Notes: a model not told the origin generated them from the sequence alone. A stretch of DNA of 64,000 bases from Planctomycetota bacterium (GCA_021413865.1 JAIOPN010000016.1:124001-188000); one strand, 5' to 3'; positions 1-9,780 are shown, counted from the stretch's first letter. Numbers and translations: made by a program.

Positions 1-504
1 CGGCATGGCGATCACGCCCGTGCGCGCCAGCTCCACGATCCCGTAGGGCTGGATCAGCTCCATGAACGCCTCGAGCTTTTCCTCGCTGCCCGAGAGCTCG
101 ATCATCAGTTTGTCGGGGCTGACGTCCACGACCTTGGCGCGGAACAGGTTGGCCAGGGTGATGATCTCCTCGCGCTTGTCCGACGCGCCGGCGGCGGTGG
201 CGGTGGAGACGGCCACGAGCATCAGGTCGCGCTCCACGAACGCCACGTCGGTGTAGTCCACGACCTTGACGACCGGGACGAGCTTCTGGAGCTGCTTGCG
301 GACCTGCTCGAGGACGGCGTTGTCGCCGTACACGGTGATGGTCATGCGGGAGAACTCGGGGTTCTCGGTCCGGCCGACCACGAGGGAGTCGATGTTGAAG
401 CCGCGGGCCGCGAACATGCCGGCGACCTGGGCGAGCACGCCCGGTTCGTTCGTGACCAGCGCGGCGATCACGTGCCGCATCAGTGGGGTTTGGGTGTCGG
501 TCAT
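1..504 (-). CDS. ilvN: Acetolactate synthase small (regulatory) subunit, partial
   Basis: Regulatory subunit of acetohydroxyacid synthase, which makes acetolactate or acetohydroxybutyrate for branched-chain amino acids and confers valine feedback inhibition. Translating the minus strand from ATG at 502-504 gives MTDTQTPLMRHVIAALVTNE followed by PGVLAQVAGMFAARGFNIDSL, the typical N-terminal ACT domain, with the family motif at SLVVGRTENPEFSRMTI. The frame then continues through the second half (KVVDVSPDKLMIELSGSEEK) to ELARTGVIAMP at the window edge. 168 codons are visible, near the usual full length of about 160-175, so only the last residues are missing. An alternative start is the internal ATG at 478-480. 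The catalytic subunit ilvB is not in the window. Family assignment is firm. Confidence 0.95.
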   Translation of the reverse strand, partial: MTDTQTPLMRHVIAALVTNEPGVLAQVAGMFAARGFNIDSLVVGRTENPEFSRMTITVYGDNAVLEQVRKQLQKLVPVVKVVDYTDVAFVERDLMLVAVSTATAAGASDKREEIITLANLFRAKVVDVSPDKLMIELSGSEEKLEAFMELIQPYGIVELARTGVIAMP

Positions 505-618
505 AAGGGCAACATCATAGCGGGCATTTTTGTTAGCCGTCGGGCTCGCCCGACGTTTTGTACGAACGGTAAGGGGGTACGCCCGTTGACCGAAAGAATC
601 GCCGGGTGAACCCGGCGG

Positions 619-3279
619 CTAACGCGCCACCGTGAATTTCGCCGATTTCCCCGCCGCGATCGTCCGCGGCTTGGCGAGCATCAACTCGCCCACGCCGGCG
701 ATCTCGACGCGGCGGAGCGTGACCGTGCCGTGCTGCACGTTCAGTTCGACGGCGATGCCCGTGCGTGAGGGAACCAGTTTCACTATTCCCCACGCCGAGC
801 CGTTGGACCAGAACCAGCGCGTCGCCTTTTTCACCGAGCGGAAGCGGATCGACTGCTCGACGCCGGAGAAGGCGAAGCCGGTGAGGGCGAGCAGGGCGGT
901 CCAGCTCGCCATGGCGCGGGCGTAGTGGTGGCCGCACTCGGCCTCGTTGAAGGGGCTGCGCTTCAGGCCGTCGTAGCGAGCGCGGATGGCGTTGATGCAG
1001 GTCAGGCCCTCGCGTTCGAGGCCCTCGTAGATCATGCCGGCGGCGGCGGTGTACTCGAAGCCGGTCATCACCTCGTTGTAGTAGGGGAACGGCTGTTTGG
1101 GGCGGCGGCCCAGCGGGTAGGTCGCCATGAGCAGGGCGGATTCGTCGCCGAGGACGAAGGAGCGCAGGTGGTTGAAGTGGTCGGTGAAGTCGCGTTTGAA
1201 GTTGAAGCGCATGATGCTGGCGTGGGTCTTGCGGGAGTGCTCGGGGTCGATGACGTACCCCAGGCCGACCGCGTGGGCCATGTACTGGCCGACGAGCTGA
1301 TCGACGAGGCAGCCCGCGCCGAGCTGGAAGAGCGGGTCGCTCATGTCGGGGGAGCCCATGCCGATGCGGAGGCCCTTGGCGATCTTCGTTTCGTCGGTGA
1401 TGGGGCGGACGTGGTGCTCGTAGTAGTCGCCGTTGAAGAGGTTGGCGTCGGTCCACGCCCGGCCTGTCTCGAAGAGGGCGCGGCAGCGGTCGGCGAAGGC
1501 GTCGTCATCGGCGTGGCGGGCCATCTCCTCGCAGGCGCGGAGGGCGGCGAGGTACCAGACCTGCATCTGCGGGTTGGGGCCGAAGTACTCGACGTCCATG
1601 GTGTTGTGCTGGCAGCCCTCCATGACGCCGTCGCGGTCGCCGTCCCAGCCGCCGTCGGCCCAGCAGAACTCGATCGCCCGCCGCGCCGCGGGCCAGATCG
1701 CGCGCAGCCATTTGTCGTCGCCGCACAGACGCCAGTCGCGGTAGAGCCGCACCAGCGTGCCCATCTGCCCGTCGGCGGCGGCGTGCTTCCACTCCTGCGC
1801 CCGGGCGATGGGCAGGTTCACGCGGAAGCACATCAGCCCCTCCGGGGTGGTGGCGTGGAGGAACTCGACCCCGCGCTGGCTCCGCGCCACCTCGCCGAAG
1901 AGGAAGCCTACTGCGTTCTCGTAGTTCCAGACGTGCGTGCAGGAGCCGTGGCAGCAGCCGGCGTAGTCGAAGCAGCCCTCCCAGCCGAAGACGTGGCCGT
2001 CCGCGGTGCGGAAGGTCGTCTGCGTGCGCAGCGTGCTGACGTTGCAGAGCGCGGCCTCCTTCACGGCGTGGGGCAGGTCGGCGTCGCAGAAGGCGTTGAC
2101 GAAGCCGAGCGTGCGCTCTTCGAGGTTGCGGAGGCGCGGCGTGATGCGCGTCGCGGCGTCCCACGCATCCTTATAGAGGGTGGTGTAGTGGTTGCCGATC
2201 CAATTGGGGTCCATCGGCTGGGCGGGGTCGCAGGTGCCGCCCGGGCCGCAGCAGGGGCCGGCGGGGGTGGCGCTGTTTTCCGCGGCGACGGTGAGGGGCA
2301 CCGCCTTCTCGGGCGGCGCGGGCGTCCACGTGACACGGTTGGGGAAGTGCCAGGTGATGAGGAACGTGACCTCGCGCGTGGCGCGCGGCGGGAGGCGGAG
2401 CGAGACGGCCAATGAACCGATCGGCCCGGGCTGGTCTTCCAGGGCGCGTTCGTCGAGCTTGCCGTCGTCGGTCAGGTCGTCCCAGAAGTCGAGGAGGGTG
2501 TCGCCCCAGCCGAGCTTGGCCCAGGAGGTGCGGTGGGTGATGCCGGATTTGGCGGTGGTGCTCAGCGCCATGGTGCCGAAGCCGGGGGCGTCGGGCTTGG
2601 TCTGGGTGCCGGACATGAAGAGGCCTGTGAGCGGTCCCTCGCGGCGCAGCTCGGTGCGGTTGCCGGCCATGACCTTGGCGAAGTTGCGTGCGCCGGCCCA
2701 GGCAAGCTCGTAGTTGCTGCCGTCGGCGCCGACGAAGTTCTGCATGCTGCCGCAGACGGTGGCGTCCACGGATTTCGAGGTGCGGTTGGTGAGCACGACG
2801 CGGTACACGAAGAGGGGCAGGCTGCTGGCCTCGACGTCGCCTGGGACGAGGGGGTTGAAGGCCTCGATGCGTGCTTCCAGCGGGAAGGCGGGGTCGGTGA
2901 GCAGGACCTGTCCGAAGGGGTAGGCGGCGGCGAAGGAGCAGTTGGGGAAGCGGGGCAGGCCGTGGTTGGGGACGGTCGAGCCGTGGGAGGCCTCGTAGTC
3001 CGCGCCGTCGATGGGGCCCAGAAGAGCGCGGGCCGCGGGCTTGCCGCCGGCGGCCTTGGCGCGAACGGCGAAGAAGGTGTTCGCGGGGTTGAACCCCTTG
3101 GCGGGGCGGTTGACGATCTCCCAGTCGCGCAGGTCGCCCACGCCGCCCAGTGAGATGGTGCCCGTGCCGATGCCGCCGGTGGGGAGCGCGATACGGCGGA
3201 GGTGCCTGCGGTCGTAGGTGGTGAGTACGGGCCAGTGCGGGTTGGGTTTCATGGGGGTCTCAAGATGATGGGGTGACAA
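619..3279 (-). CDS. GH116 family glycosidase (GBA2 / beta-glucosidase-like)
   Basis: 886 residues resembling bacterial GH116 beta-glucosidases and non-lysosomal glucosylceramidase. The N-terminal beta-rich domain starts at LPTGGIGTGTISLGGVGDLR and the (alpha/alpha)6 catalytic domain occupies roughly residues 400-830. The segment CTHVWNYENA (about residue 453) holds the expected nucleophile Glu, and NTMDVEYFGPN (about residue 560) holds the expected acid/base Asp, by analogy with the Thermoanaerobacterium GH116 enzyme. No signal peptide is evident, so a cytoplasmic location is likely. Start may be 3279 or the ATG at 3252 (MKPNPHW). The substrate cannot be told from sequence: GH116 includes beta-glucosidases, beta-xylosidases and N-acetylglucosaminidases. 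It lies upstream of ilvN on the same strand, with a 114-bp gap. Confidence 0.88.
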   Translation of the reverse strand: MSPHHLETPMKPNPHWPVLTTYDRRHLRRIALPTGGIGTGTISLGGVGDLRDWEIVNRPAKGFNPANTFFAVRAKAAGGKPAARALLGPIDGADYEASHGSTVPNHGLPRFPNCSFAAAYPFGQVLLTDPAFPLEARIEAFNPLVPGDVEASSLPLFVYRVVLTNRTSKSVDATVCGSMQNFVGADGSNYELAWAGARNFAKVMAGNRTELRREGPLTGLFMSGTQTKPDAPGFGTMALSTTAKSGITHRTSWAKLGWGDTLLDFWDDLTDDGKLDERALEDQPGPIGSLAVSLRLPPRATREVTFLITWHFPNRVTWTPAPPEKAVPLTVAAENSATPAGPCCGPGGTCDPAQPMDPNWIGNHYTTLYKDAWDAATRITPRLRNLEERTLGFVNAFCDADLPHAVKEAALCNVSTLRTQTTFRTADGHVFGWEGCFDYAGCCHGSCTHVWNYENAVGFLFGEVARSQRGVEFLHATTPEGLMCFRVNLPIARAQEWKHAAADGQMGTLVRLYRDWRLCGDDKWLRAIWPAARRAIEFCWADGGWDGDRDGVMEGCQHNTMDVEYFGPNPQMQVWYLAALRACEEMARHADDDAFADRCRALFETGRAWTDANLFNGDYYEHHVRPITDETKIAKGLRIGMGSPDMSDPLFQLGAGCLVDQLVGQYMAHAVGLGYVIDPEHSRKTHASIMRFNFKRDFTDHFNHLRSFVLGDESALLMATYPLGRRPKQPFPYYNEVMTGFEYTAAAGMIYEGLEREGLTCINAIRARYDGLKRSPFNEAECGHHYARAMASWTALLALTGFAFSGVEQSIRFRSVKKATRWFWSNGSAWGIVKLVPSRTGIAVELNVQHGTVTLRRVEIAGVGELMLAKPRTIAAGKSAKFTVAR

Positions 3280-3378
3280 AGCCTGCTTATGGTGTACGGT
3301 TGGTTGCCCGTTAGCAAGAGGGCGAGTAGTGTTGTGGTAAGTGTTCTTTTCCGGGACCGCTTCAATTACAGGGCGTGC

Positions 3379-4605
3379 ATGAGACGTGGAATGCGTTTGA
3401 CGGCATGGCTTGCGACGGCACTGGTCGCGGGATTGACCTGTGTGTCACGGGCGCAGCCGGCCACGACCGCACCCGCCACGCCCGCCGCGCCGCTCTCGGC
3501 GCCGGGTGTCCCGCTGACCGGCCCCGGCGCGCCCTCGGGCAGCGGCGGCTCGGGCGGCGCAGGCGTGGTGGAACCCACTCTCGACGCGGCGGTCCGCAGG
3601 CTCATCCTCGAAGCGCAGGAATTGTTGCAGGTCGAAAAAGCGATCGAGCACCCGCCGGTCTTCTCGCGCCCGCACCCCATCCTCAAGCCGTTCGGCCCGG
3701 CCTCCGCCGTCCCCGCGCTCATGGCGATGCAGGGCAGGCTCACCGACAAACCGGTGCTCGACACCTACGTGCGCTGGCACCTCATGGAGGTTTACAAGCA
3801 GGCCTACCCCGCCGCCCGCCGCGACAAGGGGTCCATCCTCCTCGACCTCTACAACCACGTCACCGAGCCCGAGCCGCTCAACATCCCCGTCAAGGTCGAG
3901 TACGTTTACGTCCCCGACGACCTCTGGCAGCTCTACCGCAGCCTCATATCCTGGCCCGGCCCCGGCACCCCCTCCGTCGTCGTCGGCTACCCGCCGTTCC
4001 AGCGCGTCATCACCGGCCCCGCCGCCCTCGCGCAGATGCCCCCCGAGCAGGTCACCGCCTACCGCGCCGCCGTCGAGCGCGCCAACAAGCAGTGGGAGAT
4101 CAACAAGAAAAAGGCCGCGGAGATCTTCCCCAAGCTCAAGCGCATCGACTACCCCGAGAACGTCGCCTTCAACCGCCGCCTCTACCAGGCCGGCCAGCGC
4201 CTCCAGACCCTCCACTACATCACGCGGTCTTACCGCTCCGAGCTGATCTACGAGATGCTCAAGACCGGCGACCCCAAGATGCTCAACATGGTCGGCGACG
4301 CAATCGCCAAGCACCTCGAAAAAGGCTCCCTCATCGGCTTCGACATGATGGCGTATGTTTACCTGGCGGCCTTCGACGGCGTGCTGGAGCTCTACTCGCC
4401 CCAGGACCTGCGCACGTTCGCCAACGGCATGGAGCTGATCGGCCGCCGCTTCGAGGGCTACCGCAGCTACAGCGGGCACACCCGCAACTTCGCCGACTAC
4501 GCCTTCACCCTCATCGTCTCGCTCCGAGCCGGTGATCACCTCATCGTCGATCAGGCGTACAACGCCGAGCTGAACGAGACACCCACGCCCCCGGGCAATA
4601 AGTAA
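3379..4605 (+). CDS. Secreted protein of unknown function
   Basis: About 408 residues starting MRRGMRLTAWLATALVAGL, a clear signal peptide ending near SRAQPA, followed by a Pro/Ala/Gly linker (residues about 27-65) and a charged, mostly helical body with many Tyr and Leu (e.g. EAQELLQVEKAIEHPPVFSR, YVRWHLMEVYKQAY). I recognise no catalytic motif. The open frame extends upstream to 3289, but the signal peptide places the start at 3379. The stop is only 1 bp from the next start (4607), so the two are probably co-transcribed with the glycoside-hydrolase-like gene downstream. A periplasmic or cell-surface role is inferred from the signal alone. Confidence 0.7.
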   Translation: MRRGMRLTAWLATALVAGLTCVSRAQPATTAPATPAAPLSAPGVPLTGPGAPSGSGGSGGAGVVEPTLDAAVRRLILEAQELLQVEKAIEHPPVFSRPHPILKPFGPASAVPALMAMQGRLTDKPVLDTYVRWHLMEVYKQAYPAARRDKGSILLDLYNHVTEPEPLNIPVKVEYVYVPDDLWQLYRSLISWPGPGTPSVVVGYPPFQRVITGPAALAQMPPEQVTAYRAAVERANKQWEINKKKAAEIFPKLKRIDYPENVAFNRRLYQAGQRLQTLHYITRSYRSELIYEMLKTGDPKMLNMVGDAIAKHLEKGSLIGFDMMAYVYLAAFDGVLELYSPQDLRTFANGMELIGRRFEGYRSYSGHTRNFADYAFTLIVSLRAGDHLIVDQAYNAELNETPTPPGNK

Positions 4606-4606
4606 G

Positions 4607-6910
4607 GTGACGGAAATCTTCAGCGAGAGCTTCGCGGCCCCCGGCCTGCCCGCGGGCTGGTACACGGACACGCCCTTCCCCAAATACACCGCGGGTGGGT
4701 GGGACTGCCGCGGGTGGGACGGTGTCGTCACGCCGTTCCCGCACGATGCGTGGCGCAGCCTCCGTGTCGAGGTTGACCTTGGCGACATCGGCCCGAACGC
4801 CTCCGCGTTTTGCGGGACGGACAGCCGTACCTCTCTTTATGTTTCACTGAGCAGCGATCCCGCGACCCGCCATCAGGCGGGCGATGGGGGGCTGGTCATC
4901 ACGCAAGGGGCGACGAGGGCCCCGGTTGAGGATGGGGTCGCCAGGCTCGTGTTCGAGTGGACGGCACAGAGGATGCGGGCGAGCGTCAACGGCGTGGAGG
5001 TTCTCACGTCGCCGAACATGCGGGGCTCGGCGCGGGCCGGCGGGCTGCAACTCGGCTTCCGCGGGTGCGTGGTGCGCCGCATCGCGGCGTACGGCGAACC
5101 CGAGGACAAAATCTCCCCGCCGCAGCGCGCCATCCGCCCGGGCTTTCCGCTCGAAGTCACGGTTGATTTCAACGACGACCTCATGCCCTGTGCGTGGACG
5201 CACAAAACATTCGACGCGCTCTTCGTGGAATTGAAGTCGTGGGGGACGAAACGCGTTTCGTGGATCGACCTGGGCCGGGCGGCGGACGGGTATTTTGATT
5301 TCGCGCCCTACGGCATCGACAAGACCGGGCTGGAGACCCTCCGCAACGTCGGCGATATTTTTGCGACGGCGGTGAAACACGCGCACGGCCACGGCATCGA
5401 GCTGATCGGCATCATCAAGCCGTATGACATGGCGATCCAGGGGATCAGTTGGCCGCCCTTGTCGCACGAGGGCAGGACGCGCGGCCGTATCCACCGCATC
5501 GGCACGAGCACCGGCTGGTCCACGCGCATGGCGGCGGAGAACCAGCACCTCATCATGGCCCGCAAGCCCTCGGCCTGCGGCCCCGCGAAATATGCGGCGT
5601 GGACCCGAATCGACCTCGTCAAGGACGACGACGCGCGAGCGGCGATCTCACCCGACGATATCTCGCTCATCGTCTCGGACGACAACCAGACCTTCCGCCC
5701 CTACGCCGGCCCGGTGACGCGGCGTGAAACCGTCGAGGAATACCCGGTTTACCGCTGCACCCCCAGCGGCCCGGCGCCCACCGGCGTGAAACGCCGCTCG
5801 CGCGTGTTCCGCTTCGAGGGGCTTGAACTCCGCGAGCCGTTTGTCGCGATGCAGGTGAAGGGAAACGCGCGGTCGTTCTCCAATCGCTTCTGCGACCTGA
5901 TCCATGTCTTCGGTGAGCAGGGCGAAGAGACGCACCTGACCTACGGCCTGACGCCGCGCCGCGCGGACCACGTGGTGCTCTTTGAGCAATCCCCCGCGAG
6001 CGTCGATCCGTCACGCCCGCCCGTCGGACCGCAGGGCGGCTTCGAGTACAACCGTTACCCCGGCTCGCCCAGCGGCTCGCTCACCTGCGGCGGCGATCCG
6101 ATCAACACGCCGCTGGCGCTCGACCGCGGGTCGGTCTCGTACCTGGCGCTGGCGCGCGGGAAGGACCGCGGGCCGCTCGCGGTGATGTCGCCCTCGTTCC
6201 CCGAGACGCGGGCGCTCTGGATGACATGGGTGGCCGCGATGTTCGACGCCGGCGCGGACGGCATCGACATCCGCCCCGGCCACCACCACGCCGATTTCGC
6301 GTGGGGCGAGTACGGCTTCGAGGAACCGGTCCGCGCGGAGATGCTCAGACGCACCGGCGTGGACATCTGGCAGACCGATGATTTTGATCACGACCTGTGG
6401 CGCCGCGTGCGCGGCGACGGCTGGACGCAATTCATCCGCGAGGCGGCCGCGGTTGTCCGTGCGCGGGGCAAAAAAATCGTCCTGCACATCGACGGCCACT
6501 TCGACCACGCGCCCGGCACGGGCGCGGCGATGAACATGGTCTGCGATTGGCGGACCTGGCTCGAAGAGGGGCTGGCCGACCGCGTGACCGGCAAGGCGCT
6601 CTGGCCCGGGGCGAGTTTTTCGCGCGAGGTGGTCGCGCTGGCGCATGCGAAGGGTGTCCCGGTTTCATTTACGCCGTACTGCAACAATTTCTTCGAGGAC
6701 CGGAGCACGATGAACCACAGCGGCGACTCGCCGCGCGGCTGTGAGATTCCCGTGGATCGCCTGATCCGGTGGGGCAGGGAGGCCGGCTACGATGGGTTTA
6801 CGTTCTACGAGTGCGCCTCCGCCCTCCGCGCCGCGGCGGACGGGTCTGTAAGGCCCCGCCCGGGCGCCGAGCCGTTCGGTGCGATGATGAAACGACACTT
6901 CACGGCGTGA
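4607..6910 (+). CDS. Probable glycoside-hydrolase-like protein (lectin-like N-terminus plus TIM-barrel-like domain)
   Basis: 767 residues from a GTG start one base after the previous stop. The N-terminus (FSESFAAPGLPAGWYTD) looks like a LamG/concanavalin-type sandwich. From about residue 180 there is a segment typical of uncharacterised TIM-barrel hydrolases: VTVDFNDDLMPCAWTHKTF, then FATAVKHAHGHGIELIGIIK. Late strands read GADGIDIRPGHHHADFAWGE and KKIVLHIDGHFDHAPGTG, which contain acidic and His residues suited to an active site. No signal peptide is visible. Family assignment is uncertain; substrate unknown. It sits in an apparent operon with the secreted unknown upstream and the PhyH gene 5 bp downstream, which suggests joint action on a carbohydrate or derived metabolite. 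Confidence 0.6.
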   Translation: MTEIFSESFAAPGLPAGWYTDTPFPKYTAGGWDCRGWDGVVTPFPHDAWRSLRVEVDLGDIGPNASAFCGTDSRTSLYVSLSSDPATRHQAGDGGLVITQGATRAPVEDGVARLVFEWTAQRMRASVNGVEVLTSPNMRGSARAGGLQLGFRGCVVRRIAAYGEPEDKISPPQRAIRPGFPLEVTVDFNDDLMPCAWTHKTFDALFVELKSWGTKRVSWIDLGRAADGYFDFAPYGIDKTGLETLRNVGDIFATAVKHAHGHGIELIGIIKPYDMAIQGISWPPLSHEGRTRGRIHRIGTSTGWSTRMAAENQHLIMARKPSACGPAKYAAWTRIDLVKDDDARAAISPDDISLIVSDDNQTFRPYAGPVTRRETVEEYPVYRCTPSGPAPTGVKRRSRVFRFEGLELREPFVAMQVKGNARSFSNRFCDLIHVFGEQGEETHLTYGLTPRRADHVVLFEQSPASVDPSRPPVGPQGGFEYNRYPGSPSGSLTCGGDPINTPLALDRGSVSYLALARGKDRGPLAVMSPSFPETRALWMTWVAAMFDAGADGIDIRPGHHHADFAWGEYGFEEPVRAEMLRRTGVDIWQTDDFDHDLWRRVRGDGWTQFIREAAAVVRARGKKIVLHIDGHFDHAPGTGAAMNMVCDWRTWLEEGLADRVTGKALWPGASFSREVVALAHAKGVPVSFTPYCNNFFEDRSTMNHSGDSPRGCEIPVDRLIRWGREAGYDGFTFYECASALRAAADGSVRPRPGAEPFGAMMKRHFTA

Positions 6911-6914
6911 CACC

Positions 6915-7766
6915 ATGAACGAAACCCAGCGCTACCTCTTCGACCTCCAGGGTTTCCTGCACGTCCCCGGCCTGCTCACGCCCGACGAGACGCGCCGCAC
7001 GCTCGACGCCACACGCGAACTCGAAGTCCACGCGCTGGCCTGCCACGACCGCTCGCCCAAGTGGAAATCGGTCTGGGGCCCGGAATACTGGCGCAGCGAG
7101 CCGCACGGCTATTTCGCCCACGGATCGAATGAGCGCGGCCAGACGCTCATGGTCGAGGACTTCTGGCTCTACCCGGCCGCCTTCGATTTCCTCATCGGCC
7201 ACCCCGCGACCACCGCGCTGATCGACCCCATCCTCGCCCCCGCCGCGCCCGGCACGACGGCCTACAGCATCAACAACTCCGAGGTCCGCATCCGCTACCC
7301 CGGCAACCAGACCGGCATGCACATGGGCTTCCCCGCCAACGGCGCGCCCAAGTATCGCTACGCCTTCCACGAGAACCGCATCACCTGCATGATGGTCCGC
7401 ATGATCTACTTCCTGCACGACGTCGGCCCGGAGCAGGGTGTGACCTGCTTCGTCCCCGGGTCGCACCTGGCGCACCTGCCGATGCCGGTGGCGGGCTGCC
7501 CGGTCGAGCGCGAGCCGGGCGTCGTCGGCATCCCCGTCAAGGCGGGCGACGGCATCCTCTTCACCGAGGCCTGCCGCCACGGCGGGTTCCCCAACAACAG
7601 CGAACAGACTCGCTACACCCTCCACGTCGGCTACGGCCCGCCGTTCCTCCCCTCGCAGAACATCAGCACCATGGACGAGCCCCCGCAGGTCACCGACGCG
7701 TTGCTCGCCCGGTTGACCGAGACGCAGCGACGGTTGCTCGTGCCGCGACGGCGGGAACGCATCTGA
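6915..7766 (+). CDS. PhyH-family (phytanoyl-CoA dioxygenase-like) protein with HxG instead of HxD
   Basis: 283 residues with the Fe(II)/2-oxoglutarate dioxygenase jelly roll. Recognisable landmarks are VTCFVPGSHLAH (residues 177-187), GDGILFTEACRHGGFPNN (211-228) and TRYTLHVGY (232-240). The distal iron ligand is probably His222 and the 2-oxoglutarate Arg is Arg233. The proximal motif, normally His-x-Asp, reads GMHMGF with His136 and Gly138, 86 residues before His222, the same spacing as in human PAHX. Loss of the Asp carboxylate is the signature of Fe/2OG halogenases, but also occurs in inactive or divergent members. It follows the previous gene by 5 bp and is likely in the same operon. Substrate unknown. 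Confidence 0.8.
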   Translation: MNETQRYLFDLQGFLHVPGLLTPDETRRTLDATRELEVHALACHDRSPKWKSVWGPEYWRSEPHGYFAHGSNERGQTLMVEDFWLYPAAFDFLIGHPATTALIDPILAPAAPGTTAYSINNSEVRIRYPGNQTGMHMGFPANGAPKYRYAFHENRITCMMVRMIYFLHDVGPEQGVTCFVPGSHLAHLPMPVAGCPVEREPGVVGIPVKAGDGILFTEACRHGGFPNNSEQTRYTLHVGYGPPFLPSQNISTMDEPPQVTDALLARLTETQRRLLVPRRRERI

Positions 7767-7776
7767 GTGTTTTCAA

Positions 7777-7862
7777 TGGCCCCGCCGGGAGTCGAACCCG
7801 GACGACCGTTTCGGGTCAGGGGATTTTAAGTCCCCAGCGTCTGCCAGTTCCGCCACGGGGCC
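7777..7862 (-). tRNA. tRNA-Leu(UAA)
   Basis: The minus strand folds as an 86-nt class II tRNA. The acceptor stem GGCCCCG (7856-7862) pairs with CGGGGCC near the 3' end. The anticodon stem-loop is GGGGA / CTTAAAA / TCCCC, giving anticodon UAA. A long variable arm (TGACCCGAAACGGTCG) and the T-arm GTTCGACTC are present. CCA is not encoded. It lies between convergently placed protein genes. Confidence 0.95.
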
Positions 7863-8010
7863 GTGGGTTGTTGACGCGGGATGAGATTTTGTGAGTCTAA
7901 GAGGGACCGTCGGGTTCCGCCAAGTTCGGCGTGTTCCCGGCGTCTTCGATTTTGCAAGACCGATCGCCGGGAATCGGCCCGGGCGAGAAGCAAGCGGTAG
8001 AGCCGGTCAT

Positions 8011-9597
8011 CTACTTCACGCTCGCCCCGCGGCCGCCTGAGACGGGGACCAGTTCGCAGCGGCTGATGCGGAAGGCCGTCGGAGACTCTCCACGCACGAC
8101 GCAGAGGCAGAAGGTTCCCCGGCCGGGCCAGTCGAACGCCAGGCACTTGAGCCGTCCCAGGTCGCCGAGCCATTGGAACACCACCACGTCATCGGCGAGC
8201 ACCCTCACGCCCCCGTGGCGCACCTGGTACGTGATCTTGACGGCCTTGTCCTGCGGGAGGAAATCGCCCGCCTTGTAGGGCCGGGGGTTCTCGCCGGTGT
8301 CCACCATTGTGATGCCGCCGCCGATGTTGATCTCGACGGCGGTCTTTCCCGTCACGAGGCGGACGTCGAATGTCCCCGCGCCGCGCAGGCGTTCGATGAC
8401 GATGACCAGGTCGTACTCCGCCGGCGGGGCATACGGGATTTCCACCACGCCCCCCTCGCTCACCAGGCAGCCGCCGCGCAGCCTCCAGAGCTTTGCCCCG
8501 GCGATCTTGTCGCCGACGATGTTGTCGGGCAGGTGAATCATCGGTATCAGGTCGATGGTCGCCGATGTCGTGGAGCGCTCCGCCGCGTCGATCTCCGCCA
8601 GCCGCTGATCGACCTTGGCCTTGGATATGCCCGAGAGTTTGGGATCGGCCTTGCGGTACCACTCGCCGGCACGCGCCTGCATCTGGCGTTTGCCCCCGCC
8701 GGCGGCGGGCTCCTTCGCGATCAGGTCCCACCACGCATCGCCTACCGCGACCTGCTGGGCCGGGTCCGTCGGCGCGCCCAGGTCTTTTTCCGCGGCGGTC
8801 TTGAGCGCCGCATCGGCCCCGCGCGCCAGCAGGGGCAAGCCCTTCTCCCACTCCCCCTTCATGAAGCAATGAAACCTGCCGGCCGTCAGGTTCATGGCCG
8901 GATCACTCGGGTCCGCTTGGAGCTTGGCCTGGGCGTTCTTCGCCTCGGCGTAGGCGTGCTGGATCATCGTGACCTCGCGCGCCCGGGCGGTCGCCCGTTG
9001 CTGCAGGCCCGCGTCCTTCGAGCTTCCCGCCAGCGAGAGGGCGCGCTGCGCCAGCCGCTGGGCCACGTCGTACTGGTCGTCCACGATCGCTTGGGTGATC
9101 AGATCATCCGCGACGGCAAGAACCTCTCTGACCTGTCCGGGGTGCTCGGTGGGCTGGGTGATCGCTCGGGCAACCTTCCCGATGGCGTCGGCCTTCATGG
9201 CCAGGGCGTCGATGCGGTAGCTCTCGGCCAACGCGTCGATCGCCCGCAGCGCCACGTCGGCGTCTCCCGCGCCGGCGGCCTGGTCGCGTGCCATGGTCAG
9301 CAGCACGAAGCGGACGGCCGGGTCCTCCGGGCTATCGATCGCGGCTTGCAGCAACTGCTTGGCGAGTCCGACCTGTTCGTCCGGAGTCTTGGCTTTATCG
9401 ATGCCGGCCTTGTAGATGCGGGCCACCGTCCTCTGGGCCTCGCCCACGGCGGCGGCGGCGGGCACCGGCGCCTTCTCCACCGGCGGCTTCGACGACTGGG
9501 CGCCGGCGGCGGTCAGCGCGGCGAGGATCGCCATCGCGGCGGCCATCCCGCGAAACGCCGCCTTCGAGTTTCGAAAACGTATTTGCCTCGTTGGCAT
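8011..9597 (-). CDS. Secreted planctomycete-type protein with C-terminal lectin-like domain
   Basis: About 528 residues from ATG at 9597 (MPTRQIRFRNSKAAFRGM), with a signal peptide ending near TAAGAQ; an alternative start lies at 9636. Residues 40-330 are helical and repeat-like, resembling TPR-type solenoids (e.g. RFHCFMKGEWEKGLPLLARG and VGDAWWDLIAKEP, followed by AGEWYRKADPKLSG). The last 170 residues are beta-rich (IDLIPMIHLPDNIVGDKIAG, VRHGGVRVLADDVVVFQW), like the concanavalin/DUF1080-type domains common in planctomycetes. No catalytic residues identified. An extracytoplasmic role is inferred; function unknown. Confidence 0.65.
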   Translation of the reverse strand: MPTRQIRFRNSKAAFRGMAAAMAILAALTAAGAQSSKPPVEKAPVPAAAAVGEAQRTVARIYKAGIDKAKTPDEQVGLAKQLLQAAIDSPEDPAVRFVLLTMARDQAAGAGDADVALRAIDALAESYRIDALAMKADAIGKVARAITQPTEHPGQVREVLAVADDLITQAIVDDQYDVAQRLAQRALSLAGSSKDAGLQQRATARAREVTMIQHAYAEAKNAQAKLQADPSDPAMNLTAGRFHCFMKGEWEKGLPLLARGADAALKTAAEKDLGAPTDPAQQVAVGDAWWDLIAKEPAAGGGKRQMQARAGEWYRKADPKLSGISKAKVDQRLAEIDAAERSTTSATIDLIPMIHLPDNIVGDKIAGAKLWRLRGGCLVSEGGVVEIPYAPPAEYDLVIVIERLRGAGTFDVRLVTGKTAVEINIGGGITMVDTGENPRPYKAGDFLPQDKAVKITYQVRHGGVRVLADDVVVFQWLGDLGRLKCLAFDWPGRGTFCLCVVRGESPTAFRISRCELVPVSGGRGASVK

Positions 9598-9780
9598 GCG
9601 TGAGCACCTGGTGAGATGGCGTCGTCGGCGGCTCACTACAATGTTGCGTCACAGCCGTGACCCAGGGCGGCCCTGCGTCCGGCTGGAGCAGCCTAACACG
9701 GCGATTCCGTGTTTCCAATCGCATCAGTGCTCTTCACCCGGCCCGGTCGTGCGGATACCCGTACCAATAGGATTCGAGCC

